A stretch of 64,000 nucleotides of DNA. Origin: Chryseobacterium tructae. GTDB lineage: Bacteria; Bacteroidota; Bacteroidia; Flavobacteriales; Weeksellaceae. The stretch spans positions 682,001-746,000 of the forward strand of contig NZ_JAUFQR010000001.1 of NCBI RefSeq assembly GCF_030409875.1, written 5' to 3'. The position numbers and the translations under genes are program-made. Below are positions 8,552-19,566 of this stretch, one piece after another; the stretch's first letter is position 1; every line of letters begins with the position of its first letter. The notes beneath the pieces are model-generated. The model was not told the DNA's origin. It worked only from the letters and a program-made list of their open reading frames with translations, and did not search any database.

Positions 8552-10879
8552 TTAAAAAGGATATCCGATGGCAATATTTAATACAAGATTATCTTTCCTC
8601 CAGTTGGGATCTCCGAAATTAATTTTATCGAAGGCCCATCTGCTTCCCTTCTCATAGTAAGGTACTCTCAATGGCATAGCTAGATCTAATCTTAAGATCA
8701 GGATAGAGAAATCAAGTCTCAGACCAACTCCGGCTCCTACAGCGATTTCATTTAAGAAATCTTTTGTGAATTTAGCGCCAGGTCTGTCTTTATCAGTATT
8801 AAGAAGCCAGATATTTCCAGCATCTACAAAGATGGCCGCATTTAAAAATTTATATAGATTGGCGCGGTACTCAGCATTTAATTCCAGTTTAATATCTCCC
8901 GATTGGTCAAAATAAGCTCCTTGTTGTATAGTTCTTGGATCAAAACTTCCCGGGCCTAATGTTCTCGCTCGGAATGCTCTGATACTGTTACTACCTCCTG
9001 AGAAAAACTGCTTGGAAAAAGGAACAAACTCTGAATTTCCGTATGGATAAGCAATTCCAGCAATAATTCTTGTTGCTAATGATGATTTTTCCGTGAATTT
9101 ATGATAGAATCTGAAGTCATTTTCGATCTTAGCATATTGGCTGAAAGGAATTCCAAAAATCTTTTTCTCTTTATCTTCTTTTACATTCGCACCAGTTACC
9201 AGTCCTGTAATATTTCCGGCCAGATCAAGCGTACCTTTGTAATAGAAGGTATTCTTTCTGGGCAGCATAGTGTTGGTATAGGTATATGAATAAGTAGGCC
9301 CAAAAATAAGCTGTTTTTCCACAATTCGCTTCATTGCCGGATTACTCGCTGCAATGGCCTCATATTCAGCGGTAATCTTTTGTGGAGATACAAGGGTAAT
9401 ATCAATTATTTTAAGGTCATGCTCCTTTCTTGCATTTTCTTTCCATACATATCCGAATGAACCTGTAAAATTATTAAGGGTATAATATTTTGTTCTGTTT
9501 TGGAACTCATATCCTAACGTTATATTTGTTCTTGGAACAAATTCACTGGAAGAGTGAAAACGGAATGGTGCCACAATTCTCGGAATCGAAAGCTGAACAT
9601 TCGCTCCTCCACGGAAAATATTATTGGCATCCTGAGCTCCTCCCATTTGAAAATCAAAAGCACCAAAGATAGCCGCTTTGAATTGTTCTGCTCCTTTGAA
9701 GAAGTTTCTATGCGTCCAGTTTAAGTTAAGTTCACTACCTGCATAATTGGCCGAGTTGGTTCTTCCCAATGCTTCAAGGCGTAAAGACTGAATTTGCCTT
9801 GGCGTTAATAAATAATAAGCATCAAATTTATGATTCAAAGAATCAGAAGTAATAAACTCATTTTTTACAAACTTAAATACCCCTAAACTAATGAGTCGGT
9901 TGAGGGTAAGATTATGGTTAGAACGGTTGTAAAGATCTCCCTTTTTAAAGTATAAGGCTCTGTCGAAAATTTTCGGTTTGAATTTATGTTGCGGATCAAT
10001 GACGTAGATATCATCGAAAGCATATTTACTTAAGGAATCTTGGTTCATCGGAACACTGTATTTTCCTTCTTTTACATCCTGAATATTGTAATTCGGGAAT
10101 ACAATCACTTTATCAATACTGAATTGCTGAGTCGATAGAGCAGGCGTGTTATCCTTCAATTTTACATTCAGTTCTACCTTATGGTTTTTGTTGACGGTGC
10201 TGTCTGCCTGTACAATGATATTATCCGGATGGAAATAATAAAACCCTCTTTCCTTTAATCTGTTATCAATTCTTTCTCTTTCTGCTTTGATCACATCCAG
10301 ATCAAACGGTCTCCCATTCTTAAGAAGTGTTCTGCCAGCGACATTTTGAATTTCCTGATTGATAAGAGTAGAATCTTTTTGGAATTTAACTCCATCTACC
10401 AAATACCTGGCTCCAGGCTTTAAGGTATAGATTACTTTTGCTCTTTTATTTTTCGATACGGTATCATAAGTGGCTTTGGCATTAAAATAACCTTTGTTCT
10501 CAGAATAGTTTTCAATAATATCTTTATTGAATTCGCGGTCTACATCTCCCAATAAGACTGGTTTTTCACCCATCTTATACTTAAGCCAGTAATTAAACCC
10601 TTTGTCTTTTTTAGGCTCTTTGGCAATATTGTAGAAATAAAGCTTAGGACGCATTCCTAAAAATGTAGAATTCGGTTTGGGAGTAAGGTTGGCTTCCAGA
10701 GCTGCTTGAAGATCCTTTTTATCTTTTTTGGAAATAGTGTCGTTTTCAATTTTTACTTCTGCTCCAGTGTAGAGCAACTGGTTTTCTTTCAAAAACCTGG
10801 TATTGCTACAGGAAACTACCGCCGAAGCAAATCCGGAAATCAACAGATATTTACAATATGTATGAAATGTATTACTCAT
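8552..10879 (-). CDS. tamL: Translocation and assembly module lipoprotein TamL (BamA/TamA superfamily)
   Basis: Outer-membrane Omp85-family protein of 775 residues that works with TamB in assembling or supplying the outer membrane. It has a lipoprotein-type signal with a lipobox at Cys24 (VVSC), POTRA-like segments in the first half (LVDGVKFQKDSTLINQEI), and a 16-strand-type barrel in the second half. The barrel carries the superfamily signature GGSNSIRAFRARTLGPG near residue 630 and ends in an aromatic strand (IAIGYPF). In Bacteroidota the TamA homologue is a lipoprotein, TamL, encoded directly after tamB. Here the stop of tamB and the ATG of tamL overlap by one base (TAATG), so translation is coupled. 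Confidence 0.9.
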   Translation of the reverse strand: MSNTFHTYCKYLLISGFASAVVSCSNTRFLKENQLLYTGAEVKIENDTISKKDKKDLQAALEANLTPKPNSTFLGMRPKLYFYNIAKEPKKDKGFNYWLKYKMGEKPVLLGDVDREFNKDIIENYSENKGYFNAKATYDTVSKNKRAKVIYTLKPGARYLVDGVKFQKDSTLINQEIQNVAGRTLLKNGRPFDLDVIKAERERIDNRLKERGFYYFHPDNIIVQADSTVNKNHKVELNVKLKDNTPALSTQQFSIDKVIVFPNYNIQDVKEGKYSVPMNQDSLSKYAFDDIYVIDPQHKFKPKIFDRALYFKKGDLYNRSNHNLTLNRLISLGVFKFVKNEFITSDSLNHKFDAYYLLTPRQIQSLRLEALGRTNSANYAGSELNLNWTHRNFFKGAEQFKAAIFGAFDFQMGGAQDANNIFRGGANVQLSIPRIVAPFRFHSSSEFVPRTNITLGYEFQNRTKYYTLNNFTGSFGYVWKENARKEHDLKIIDITLVSPQKITAEYEAIAASNPAMKRIVEKQLIFGPTYSYTYTNTMLPRKNTFYYKGTLDLAGNITGLVTGANVKEDKEKKIFGIPFSQYAKIENDFRFYHKFTEKSSLATRIIAGIAYPYGNSEFVPFSKQFFSGGSNSIRAFRARTLGPGSFDPRTIQQGAYFDQSGDIKLELNAEYRANLYKFLNAAIFVDAGNIWLLNTDKDRPGAKFTKDFLNEIAVGAGVGLRLDFSILILRLDLAMPLRVPYYEKGSRWAFDKINFGDPNWRKDNLVLNIAIGYPF

Positions 10880-13800
10880 TATTTAAATTCTACCACTTGA
10901 TTGTTTTGATTCTTTTTAGGCTTTTTTTCTTTAGATTTTTGGAAAATCTCCCGAAATTTATCATAATCCAAGGTGATGATAAATCCAACTCCGGTTTCTA
11001 TGATCTGCCCTTGTAGAGCTACTTGATATTCATCTTTACGATAAGCACGCAACATATATCTTCCATCTTTGGAAAGACTGTAATCTACAGAAACATTTCC
11101 TGCAATATTCGTCATATTTTCATTCTGGCGGGCTTGTCCTTCCAATCCGAAATTACTTCCAACTGTTACTTTCAGCCTGTCATTCAATAATTTTTTACTG
11201 ATATCTACATTCAGGTCGGTTCTTGTATTTTTTTGTCCTGTGGAATAATCTTCTGAAGAATCAAGTCCAAAGTTAAGATCTACTCCTTTGATCAATCCGG
11301 AAGCCAGATTATTTAATTGCTGAGAAAGTATTTTACTCACACTTTGTCTTGCCATTGTTTCAGCAGACATTCCTGCACCGCTTTCAAAAGGATTCTCACC
11401 AATAAAACGGTTCAAAAGTAACAGGGCAAATACCTGTTTATTCAGTTCAGACTCTTGGGTTCTGAGCTGAGAAAGTTTTTGATCAATAACATCTTTTACA
11501 TTAGACGATACAGCATTGTTTTTTTCATCTGTTGTAATATCAAAGCTAAGTTGTGGCTTTAGCAGCTCGCCTTTCATTTTTAGCAATGTGTTGAAAGGGA
11601 TTCTCTGTTTGTATTGATTCATTATTGATGCACTTTGGCCACTGATCTGTTGTTCTACAAGATCAATTGGAGGAGCTTCAGTTTTATAGACTGCCGTAAT
11701 ATTCATAATGGCCATTGTCGGTTCGCCTGTCCAGGTGATAGTACTCCCTTTCTGAATATCAAACTTACGTTTTAGGAAACTTACTGAAAGGTCATAGCTT
11801 CCTTTGTCTACCTCATAAACTCCTACCAGGGTAGTTTTTCCTGAAGGATCAATTCCTCCGGTTAATTCTGCCTCTCCCTGAAGCTGTACAAAGTCTCCAT
11901 TCGCTTTATCAATAATGATGGATAGTTTTGCTTCTTTGCTTACTTCAATATTTACACTGACATCCATTCCTTTAATGCGGCTTGAAGCATTAAGAGAATC
12001 TGTTTTGATGGTTTTATTTAAAACGACCTGATCCTGATCTACAAATTCTACAATTCCATCTCTTTCCTGTAATGAAGGATTAGATTGCGGAAGCACAAAT
12101 GTGAAATCTGTATTGTCTGCAACACTCAGTCTACCTTCTACTTTTGGAAGATCAAGGTTTCCACGAATACGAAGCCCGGCATCAATAGCCAGTACTCCAT
12201 ACAGCATAGCATCATTTGATTTCTGAGAATTGACGACTTTGAAATCTTTGGCATTGACATTAAGATTAAAAGCGAAATCTCTATAAGTCTGTGTAAGAAC
12301 CTGCCCATCTACAACCAAAGCATTTCCATCCTTATCTTTGATTTTAAATTTATTAAATTCAATTCCGCGGTTGGTAAAATTGATCTCATCATTCAATTTT
12401 CTGAAATCACTTCCTATTTTGGCAATCTCCAGCCCTGCATCATTGAATTTTACCTTTCCTAAAATATTAGGTTTATCTGTAGTTCCTGTTATTGTGAGGT
12501 TTCCGGAGAGATACCCTTCCGTATTGGTAATGGCATTCATAGAAAAACCTTGAATACTCTTCATCTGAAGCTGATTGATGGCCATATTCAGATCAAAAGA
12601 ACTTGAAGCCGTGTTGTAATCTCCAAGAATTCTCACATCATTATTGTTTCCGGAAAGAGCAATGTCAGCATTTAAAAGTTTCGGTGAAGAATTGTTCACT
12701 TTTACTGCTAAATTTCCAACAGGGCTTCCATAGACAATAAGATTGGAAACATTCAAATCAGAGGTGAATGTCATATCTTTCATTACATTTCTGAGCTGAG
12801 CTGTTCCGTTAATTGTTCCTCTTGCCAGAACTGTGTCTTTTTTAATCAGTTCTGTAATGGTTTCGATTTTAAAATCCTTCAGGGCGATGTTCAAAGGGCT
12901 ACTTGGGCTTTCACTTTCCGACTGAATGGAAATTTCGCTTCCGCCATTACTTAATCTGAAATTGTCTGCTAAAATTCCTTTTTTACTGATCTGAATTTTA
13001 TTGTTTTCAGCAACATTCCAATCGGCATAATTTAGTTTCAGTCCATTGGGATTCAAAGAAACCTCTGTGATGTCATTCAATGATTTGGCGTTTCCTGCAA
13101 TCAGAAATTGAGTGACATCCTTATCATCTTTTGTTGTGACATTGTAATTAATTGTATTATCAGCAATATCTCCGTCAATATTAATTTTTTTCAACGAAAA
13201 GCTTGAACTTTTTAACGCTGCCACATTCAAGTTATACTGTAATGCCTGATTTTCATTAGTGACTTTTAATGTCCCTTTTTCAATGGTGTTTTCACCATAT
13301 AATAATTGAGGAATCTGACCGTCGATTTCAATTTTTTGTGAATCAGCATCATAGTTTCCTGCCAGATTAATGGTTTCAAAATCTTTTAAGTCTGGAACGA
13401 ATTTCCTGATCAGATCATCATTCTTAATCTTTGCAACAAAGGTAAAATGCTGTCCCGGATCAATCTTTTGCGTTTTATCCGGTTTCTGGAATTGATAATA
13501 CTGATTAATGGTTTGCGTTAAAGCACCAAAAATCTGGGTAAGTTTATATTTACCTTTCAATTCAACATCTGCAATTTGAGAATTGAAAACAATCTGTGTA
13601 GAATCTGTGGTAGATGAAGCCTTAAGAAGAACCTCCTGTACCGGATAGACCTCTTTGGTATCTGAAAAAGCAAAATCTTTAAGGTTTAAATAACCATTCA
13701 GATTATTGGGGTCAAGATTTGTAAAGTTACCATCTATTTTTCCGGCAAGAATCATCGGCTTTTCATAGAAACCAAGCTTGTTGACATCCAATTTGATCAC

Positions 13801-15927
13801 TTCTCCATTCACTTTGATGGTTGGATTTTTTTCGTCATAAACTCCGGAAGCCATAAGCTGTAAATCAGCATTTGGATCTTTTGAATTTAAAATAACATCG
13901 TAAGCTCCTTTGTTGATCTTACCGGTTAAATTCATATTTTGATAACGATAGCCTTTGTAAGTCGCAGAAGCAACATGTCCCTTTAAGTTGGCATTAGCAT
14001 TTTTGAAATCAAAACTTTCTCCTTTGGCAGAAATCTGAGCTGTGATGGAACCTATATCTTTATTCTGGATGATTTTTCCAACCTGTATTCCCTGAAGATT
14101 GGCTTTTACATCATATAATTCGTGATTTTTTCTACGCATATCCACATTGGCAACAACAGCTGCATTTCCAAGAGTAGAGTAGAGGTTGAGGTCTGTATTG
14201 ACCATCTTTGTTGTTCCCTTTGCATTTCCTTTGATGCTAAAGCTCGAAGGAAGAGAAATATTAGATGGAATGGTGTTTTTCGGAACAAGGTTGAAAATCG
14301 TTTGAGCATGGGAAGAAAATTCTTCAATCCTTAGATCGTAGTATAACTGACTAGGATTCATTGCATTTTTAATTCTTCCGGACGCAGCCACTCTCAATTG
14401 ATCCAATCCTGTAACCTTAAGATCCTGGATTAAAAGATCATTTACGCTTCCTTTCACATTCGCATTAACGTTTAGGATAGCATTGGGATACTTATTGAAT
14501 GGAACTGTATTTTTTAAAGTAGGAACCAAATTTAAAATATCAGAAAACCCGATTTTTGAATCCTTAATATTGGCTGAAATTTTTACAGCACCTAAATTGG
14601 ATGTCAGCTGATCGATGGAGTTATAGTTTAAAATAACCTCATCACGTAATACCGTTTTGGGAGTTTGTAGATATAAATCTTTCAGATAAGCTTCTTTTTC
14701 TGCATATACAAAATCTGTATTGAATTTCTGAATATCCAATCCTCTTGCTTCCTGAATTTCTGCAGAATTAACTGTCCCCGCGAAAGTATTGTTCTCCATT
14801 TTGAAACTTCTTACTTCCACATTCATTTTTGAAAAATTCAGATGGTTGAAGTCTATTCCCTGCTGAGTAGGAGCAATCGCAGTGTTATTATAGGTTGCTT
14901 TTACATCATTTAGAACCAGCTTTCCTAGAAGGAGATTCATCGCTTTATCCTGATCTGATACTTTGGATGGTTCTGGCTCTTTTTTGTTTTTTGGATTGGC
15001 ATTTTGTGCAGGGAGATAAAGGTTGGCGTTGATATCCGCTCCGGAAAGAAATACGTTGCCAACGTTGAAGGCATTATTTTCCAGATCAAGTTTGTTAACC
15101 TTTGTGCTTAATTCCTTGAATATAACCTTTGCGTAAGTTTTGGTATTTTCATCACCGTAGTCAATATCAAAATGGGTCAGTTTGATTCCTCTCAGCCCAA
15201 TGTTCATAGGCTTCTTCTCATTGAGAGAATCCACTTTTTTCTCTACTTTTTTGGAAACTTCTTCTACAATGCCTTGCTTTAGTTTTAATTTTAATCCATC
15301 AAGATTAATATCGTTAACAGCGTAGGTATTTTTATTGAGGTCGAATTTTTTTACTCTGGTATCAAAAGATTTGAAATAAAGATTAATATCATTCTTTGAT
15401 TGTTGGTCATTGAAAGTGACTCCAACATCTTTCAGATTAATTTTATCAAGAGAAATAATAAAAGGTTTGGAAGTACTTTCTTCCTTATCATTGGTGGCAA
15501 AGGCATCAATAATATAATCAAAATTGAATTTGCCATCCGGTTTTCTTACGACATTGGCGCGCGCTCCTTCCAAATCTAGAGAGGTAATATCTGCAGTAGA
15601 GTTGATGAGTTTCAGCATATGTAAGCCGACATCCAGTTTTTTTACGGCCAACAGAGTGTCCACATCCTGTCCTTTGAGGTAAAGGTTTTCCATGACAAGA
15701 CTGTTGGGAAATCCGATATAGACCCTTTCCAGGCTTACTTTGGTTTTAATTTTTTTCTCCAGATAAACAATCAGTCTGTCTTTAATAAAGTTCTGAACGG
15801 CTGGAAGTCTTAGGCTTAGGATCAACAGGGTAAGAAAAACCAATATTGAAATAAAGGTTATTGCAATACGCCTTAATAGTTTGGTTGTGTTGATTTTCAG
15901 TTTCAAAAGTGAGAAGGTTTCTAACAA
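10879..15927 (-). CDS. tamB: Translocation/assembly module protein TamB
   Basis: Very large (1682 residues) AsmA/TamB-type bridge protein. An N-terminal membrane helix (residues about 21-39) anchors it in the inner membrane. It is followed by an extended beta-groove of repeating strands, and the C-terminal TamB domain (about 1300-1650) has GRLSVADNTDFTFVLPQSNP, VGVYEVDKGSYDLSVSFLKR and LNFGLDSSEDYSTGQ. Such proteins span the periplasm and are thought to move phospholipid or help outer-membrane protein assembly together with an Omp85 partner. The C-terminus is rich in Lys and Asn. The partner tamL follows with a one-base overlap. Nothing is broken over five kilobases, which is notable given the indels elsewhere in the window. 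Confidence 0.92.
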   Translation of the reverse strand: MLETFSLLKLKINTTKLLRRIAITFISILVFLTLLILSLRLPAVQNFIKDRLIVYLEKKIKTKVSLERVYIGFPNSLVMENLYLKGQDVDTLLAVKKLDVGLHMLKLINSTADITSLDLEGARANVVRKPDGKFNFDYIIDAFATNDKEESTSKPFIISLDKINLKDVGVTFNDQQSKNDINLYFKSFDTRVKKFDLNKNTYAVNDINLDGLKLKLKQGIVEEVSKKVEKKVDSLNEKKPMNIGLRGIKLTHFDIDYGDENTKTYAKVIFKELSTKVNKLDLENNAFNVGNVFLSGADINANLYLPAQNANPKNKKEPEPSKVSDQDKAMNLLLGKLVLNDVKATYNNTAIAPTQQGIDFNHLNFSKMNVEVRSFKMENNTFAGTVNSAEIQEARGLDIQKFNTDFVYAEKEAYLKDLYLQTPKTVLRDEVILNYNSIDQLTSNLGAVKISANIKDSKIGFSDILNLVPTLKNTVPFNKYPNAILNVNANVKGSVNDLLIQDLKVTGLDQLRVAASGRIKNAMNPSQLYYDLRIEEFSSHAQTIFNLVPKNTIPSNISLPSSFSIKGNAKGTTKMVNTDLNLYSTLGNAAVVANVDMRRKNHELYDVKANLQGIQVGKIIQNKDIGSITAQISAKGESFDFKNANANLKGHVASATYKGYRYQNMNLTGKINKGAYDVILNSKDPNADLQLMASGVYDEKNPTIKVNGEVIKLDVNKLGFYEKPMILAGKIDGNFTNLDPNNLNGYLNLKDFAFSDTKEVYPVQEVLLKASSTTDSTQIVFNSQIADVELKGKYKLTQIFGALTQTINQYYQFQKPDKTQKIDPGQHFTFVAKIKNDDLIRKFVPDLKDFETINLAGNYDADSQKIEIDGQIPQLLYGENTIEKGTLKVTNENQALQYNLNVAALKSSSFSLKKINIDGDIADNTINYNVTTKDDKDVTQFLIAGNAKSLNDITEVSLNPNGLKLNYADWNVAENNKIQISKKGILADNFRLSNGGSEISIQSESESPSSPLNIALKDFKIETITELIKKDTVLARGTINGTAQLRNVMKDMTFTSDLNVSNLIVYGSPVGNLAVKVNNSSPKLLNADIALSGNNNDVRILGDYNTASSSFDLNMAINQLQMKSIQGFSMNAITNTEGYLSGNLTITGTTDKPNILGKVKFNDAGLEIAKIGSDFRKLNDEINFTNRGIEFNKFKIKDKDGNALVVDGQVLTQTYRDFAFNLNVNAKDFKVVNSQKSNDAMLYGVLAIDAGLRIRGNLDLPKVEGRLSVADNTDFTFVLPQSNPSLQERDGIVEFVDQDQVVLNKTIKTDSLNASSRIKGMDVSVNIEVSKEAKLSIIIDKANGDFVQLQGEAELTGGIDPSGKTTLVGVYEVDKGSYDLSVSFLKRKFDIQKGSTITWTGEPTMAIMNITAVYKTEAPPIDLVEQQISGQSASIMNQYKQRIPFNTLLKMKGELLKPQLSFDITTDEKNNAVSSNVKDVIDQKLSQLRTQESELNKQVFALLLLNRFIGENPFESGAGMSAETMARQSVSKILSQQLNNLASGLIKGVDLNFGLDSSEDYSTGQKNTRTDLNVDISKKLLNDRLKVTVGSNFGLEGQARQNENMTNIAGNVSVDYSLSKDGRYMLRAYRKDEYQVALQGQIIETGVGFIITLDYDKFREIFQKSKEKKPKKNQNNQVVEFK

Positions 15928-16081
15928 AGATAATAATACTATTTTATACAGTCTTTGTTGTGGTATCCCTTATGAATGCAAAAATCCTGCCTTGGCTGCC
16001 TTATTATGGAATTTTTAGTTGTGTAGTTGTCAAGTGAATAGTTGAGTAAGATGAGCCAAGGCGTGGATTTTATCTTTTAAA

Positions 16082-16167
16082 AAGCCCCCTTTATATCATT
16101 TTTTAAATGTTGAAAAGGTTAGTTAGCAAAAATGAAAATTCAAATGTTAGTGTAGTAAAGGGGGCTT
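16082..16167. repeat. Long inverted repeat between tamB and ccoP
   Basis: Perfect 12-base arms AAGCCCCCTTTA (16082-16093) and TAAAGGGGGCTT (16156-16167) enclose 62 bases. Slightly outside and upstream, GCCTTGGCT near 15990 is complementary to AGCCAAGGC near 16052. The left arm is followed on the minus strand by a short T-run, so it may end the ccoNOP transcript. The loop is too long for a standard terminator. The rest of 15928-16201 shows no gene. Confidence 0.45.
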
Positions 16168-16201
16168 GGCATGGTTTGTATAATTGAGATAATAAATTTT
16201 T

Positions 16202-17089
16202 CTAGTTGTTTCCGTTTTCCCATTTTACTTCTTCTCCCTGTGGTGCTGCACCACCTTGGGCTTGTGTAATAGGAGCGGTTTCCTGGTTGATATGGTAAAT
16301 ATATGCAGCAATTTTTTCTGCATCTCTTCCGGTAATGGTGCCTTCCTTGATGAAAGGTCTCATGGTAGGATTGTTTGGAGAACCATTTTCAAGCATCCAA
16401 AAAACATTTTTGAATAAACTTTTTTCCTTGATGTTGATCCAGTGTGTATCGGTAAGATTAGGCCCGATACCTCCTTTTCCTCCATCTCCATGACATGTTA
16501 CACAATTGGTTTTAAATAGTTCCTGACCTTCTGCGATATTATCTGCACTGTATTTTGCAGATTCCAGATTGATCTGTGGAGCACTTTTTTCATACTCTTC
16601 GATAGATGCCAACATGGTTTTGGTCTCTTTTGTGTATTCTGCTTCCGGATGAGCATAATCTGTGAAAGAGAAGGCTACAAGATACACTGCACAGAAAATA
16701 CATCCGAACCAGAACAGACCTATCCACCATTTAGGAAGAGAGTTGTCAAGCTCTGTAATTCCATCGAAACCATGGTCGATCAAAATATCTTTTTCTTCAG
16801 TAGCAGACTGCTTTTTGAAAGCCGAATTCCAAAGTTTTTGATAATAAGGGATATTTTTTTCTTCCAGATATTGTTTTTTTTCTTCTTCTGATAACCTGCT
16901 GAAACTTTCATTTTCAATCATGTCTCCGATAGAGTTCATAATCATCAGAAGGATAATGGCAATCAATATTAATGCCCAGAAAAAAGGGGAAGAAAAATAT
17001 CCTGAATCACTGGCGAACATTTCAAAGGCCATGATTGTTAAGCCTATCGTTGTTGCAATATATACTGAAATAGGGGTTCTCGTTTTCAT
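16202..17089 (-). CDS. ccoP: cbb3-type cytochrome c oxidase subunit CcoP (monoheme form)
   Basis: Membrane-anchored c-type cytochrome of the high-affinity cbb3 oxidase, passing electrons towards CcoN. The 295-residue product has two hydrophobic helices near residues 33-52 and 121-142, a CcoP N-terminal-type segment (HGFDGITELDNSLPKWWIGLFWF), and one heme-binding site CVTCH at residues 196-200 followed by GDGGKGGIGPNL. The probable axial Met is in TMRPFIKEG. Proteobacterial CcoP has two heme sites; only one is present here. It lies 18 bases after the true end of ccoNO, so the two form an operon. No ccoQ or ccoG/H/S assembly genes are in the window. Confidence 0.9.
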   Translation of the reverse strand: MKTRTPISVYIATTIGLTIMAFEMFASDSGYFSSPFFWALILIAIILLMIMNSIGDMIENESFSRLSEEEKKQYLEEKNIPYYQKLWNSAFKKQSATEEKDILIDHGFDGITELDNSLPKWWIGLFWFGCIFCAVYLVAFSFTDYAHPEAEYTKETKTMLASIEEYEKSAPQINLESAKYSADNIAEGQELFKTNCVTCHGDGGKGGIGPNLTDTHWINIKEKSLFKNVFWMLENGSPNNPTMRPFIKEGTITGRDAEKIAAYIYHINQETAPITQAQGGAAPQGEEVKWENGNN

Positions 17090-17107
17090 TACATCAATTT
17101 TTAATGA

Positions 17108-19386
17108 TTACTCTGCACTTGCGGTTTGGATCTGTGTCGTTTTAATGTCTGTACCTAATCTTTGCAAGTAGGCGATCATGGCTACGATTTCTCTTTGTTC
17201 AAGCGGCACATAAGCTCCTCCTTTGCTGTTTTTTCTTTAACCATCTGATCTTTTACGTCAGTAGCTTCTGAATAAATTCTCTGTACAATAGCTTTTGACT
17301 GGTTGTCTGCCCATTGATTGGCAGAGTCGATCTGAGCTTTTGTATAAGGAACATCAAATGTGTTTTTCATTAATTTCATTTTATCCACCATCTGAGTACG
17401 ATCCAGTTTGTTGGTGATTAACCAAGGGAAACGTGGCATGATAGAACCTGCGGAGGTAATTCTTGGATTATACATGTGCTTAAAGTGCCATGAATCAGGA
17501 TTTCTACCGCCTTCTCTATGAAGATCCGGTCCTGTTCTTTTAGAGCCCCAAAGGAATGGTCTGTCGTAAATGAATTCCCCAGCTTTGGAGTACTGCCCGT
17601 TCTTTCCTTCAAATCTTACTACTTCATCACGGAAAGGACGGATCATCTGAGAGTGGCAAGAATTACATCCTTCACGGATATATAAATCTCTTCCTTCCAG
17701 CTCCAATGGTGTATATGGTTTTACGGCGGTAATCGTAGGAACGCTTTGTTTCAATGATAAGGTAGGAACAATTTCTACAAGCCCACCAATAGCTATCGTA
17801 ATGAAAGCCAGGATAGAAAGTAAGGTAGGTGTTCTTTCTAACCAAAGGTGTATTCCTTCTCCCTCTTTTCTTGTTCCCCCGATATTAGCTAATGCAGGTG
17901 CTTCTGACGGAACGTTTTTCTGAAATGAACCTGATTTAACGGTTTTGATAACATTGATTACCATTAAAATAGCTCCTGAAAGATAAAATACTCCTCCTAA
18001 GAATCTCATTTTAAAGTAAGGAATGATTGCCGTAACGGTGTCCAGCCAGTTTTTCCATAATAAGGTTCCATCCGGGTTGAACTGTTTCCACATTAATCCC
18101 TGTGTAAATCCTGCAATATACATCGGCACAGCATAGAAGATAATTCCTAATGTTCCCAACCAGAAGTGCCAGTTGGCAAGTTTTACAGACCAAAGTTTTG
18201 TTCTCCACATGATCGGAACCAGGTAATATACCACCCCGAATGCCATGAAACCATTCCATCCAAGAGCTCCTAAGTGTACGTGACCGATAACCCAGTCAGT
18301 ATAGTGACCAATTTTATTTAAAGATTTTGTGGCTAATAACGGCCCTTCAAAAGTGGCCATACCATAACATGTAATGGCTACTACAAAGAATTTAAGGATC
18401 GGATTTTCTCTTACTTTATCCCAGGCTCCTCTTAACGTAAGAAGACCATTCAGCATTCCTCCCCAAGATGGAGCAATCAACATGATAGAAAACCCAGTTC
18501 CTACAGCCTGTGCCCAAGCGGGTAATGCTGTATATTGTAGGTGGTGAGGGCCAGCCCAAAGGTATACAAAGATCAGCGACCAGAAGTGAATAATGGATAA
18601 TTTGTATGAGAATACCGGTCGCTGAGCTGCTTTTGGCATAAAATAATACATAAGACCTAATACAGGGGTTGTCAATACGAATGCTACTGCATTGTGACCA
18701 TACCACCATTGTACTAATGCATCTTTTACACCTGAGTATACAGAATAAGATTTCCAGCTTGTGAAAGATAAAGGAACTTCAAGGTTATTGAAGATGTGAA
18801 GCATGGCTACGGCAATCCATGTGGCAAGATAGAACCAGATCGCTACATATAAATGTCTCACCCTTCTTTTGGCAATAGTTCCAAACATATTGATACCGAA
18901 TACAATCCATGAAAAGGCAATTAATATATCAATAGGCCATTCATGTTCAGCATATTCTTTTGAAGTATTGATCCCCATTAAGAAGGTAATCACTACGGTA
19001 ACGATCATAAACTGCCATGACCAGAAGTGAATCCAAGAAAGGGTATCACTATACATTCTTGTTTTCAGTAATCGTTGCATACTATAGTAAGCACCGCAGA
19101 AGAAGGAATTACAAACGAAGGCAAAAATTACAGCACTGGTATGAAGCATTCTGATTCTTCCAAAGCCCATTGCTCCTTGAGTATTGATCAATCCCTGAAT
19201 GTTACCCGAAGCCAAGCTTTTAATAGTTGTATCATCCGTACCGAATAAAAATTCAGGTAATTCAGGATAAAAAAGCATCAATGCAGCAGTAAGTCCCAGC
19301 AGAAATCCGACAAGTCCGAATGCGATTGTTGCATAGAGGAATGCTCTGACAATATTATTGTCATAATTAAATTTTTGCGTCTCCAT
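17108..19386 (-). pseudogene. ccoN: Fused cbb3 oxidase subunits CcoN-CcoO (one-base frameshift near the 3' end)
   Basis: Catalytic subunit of the cbb3 oxidase, which reduces oxygen to water at low oxygen levels, fused to the monoheme subunit CcoO. The CcoN part has about 14 helices and the metal-ligand histidines in LHTSAV, WYGHNAVAF, AGPHHLQ and GHVHLGALGWNG. The CcoO part carries CNSCHSQMIRP near residue 577 and TGPDLHREGGRN. The reading frame as given stops at 17182. Adding one T to the TTT at 17222-17224 (plus strand) restores GGAYVPLEQREIVAMIAYLQ and continues to a stop at 17108-17110, about 760 residues. A missing C-terminus in an otherwise intact key enzyme suggests a sequence error. 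The ATG at 19386 (METQKFNYDN) is preferred over 19395. CcoNO fusion is usual in Bacteroidota. Confidence 0.9.
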
Positions 19387-19566
19387 AAATTCCAATAGTG
19401 TTTACCGAAGTGATATTTGCTTTGAAAAAGGTTTATTTTTTGCCGTTTTCTATGTTAAAAGTAAATATCATGTAACGTGTATAATGTTTTGCCAAAGGTA
19501 TTTATTAACTTTGTTGGAGGCTAATAGATAATCTTCTAAAATATACCGAAAACTACTAAAACAGAA

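Noticed and set aside
14106..14334. Short open frames on both strands inside tamB
   Set aside because: They lie fully inside a clear 1682-residue gene and show no family features.
16082..16167. Ends of an insertion sequence
   Set aside because: The inverted arms are only 12 bases with 62 bases between them and no transposase or target duplication.
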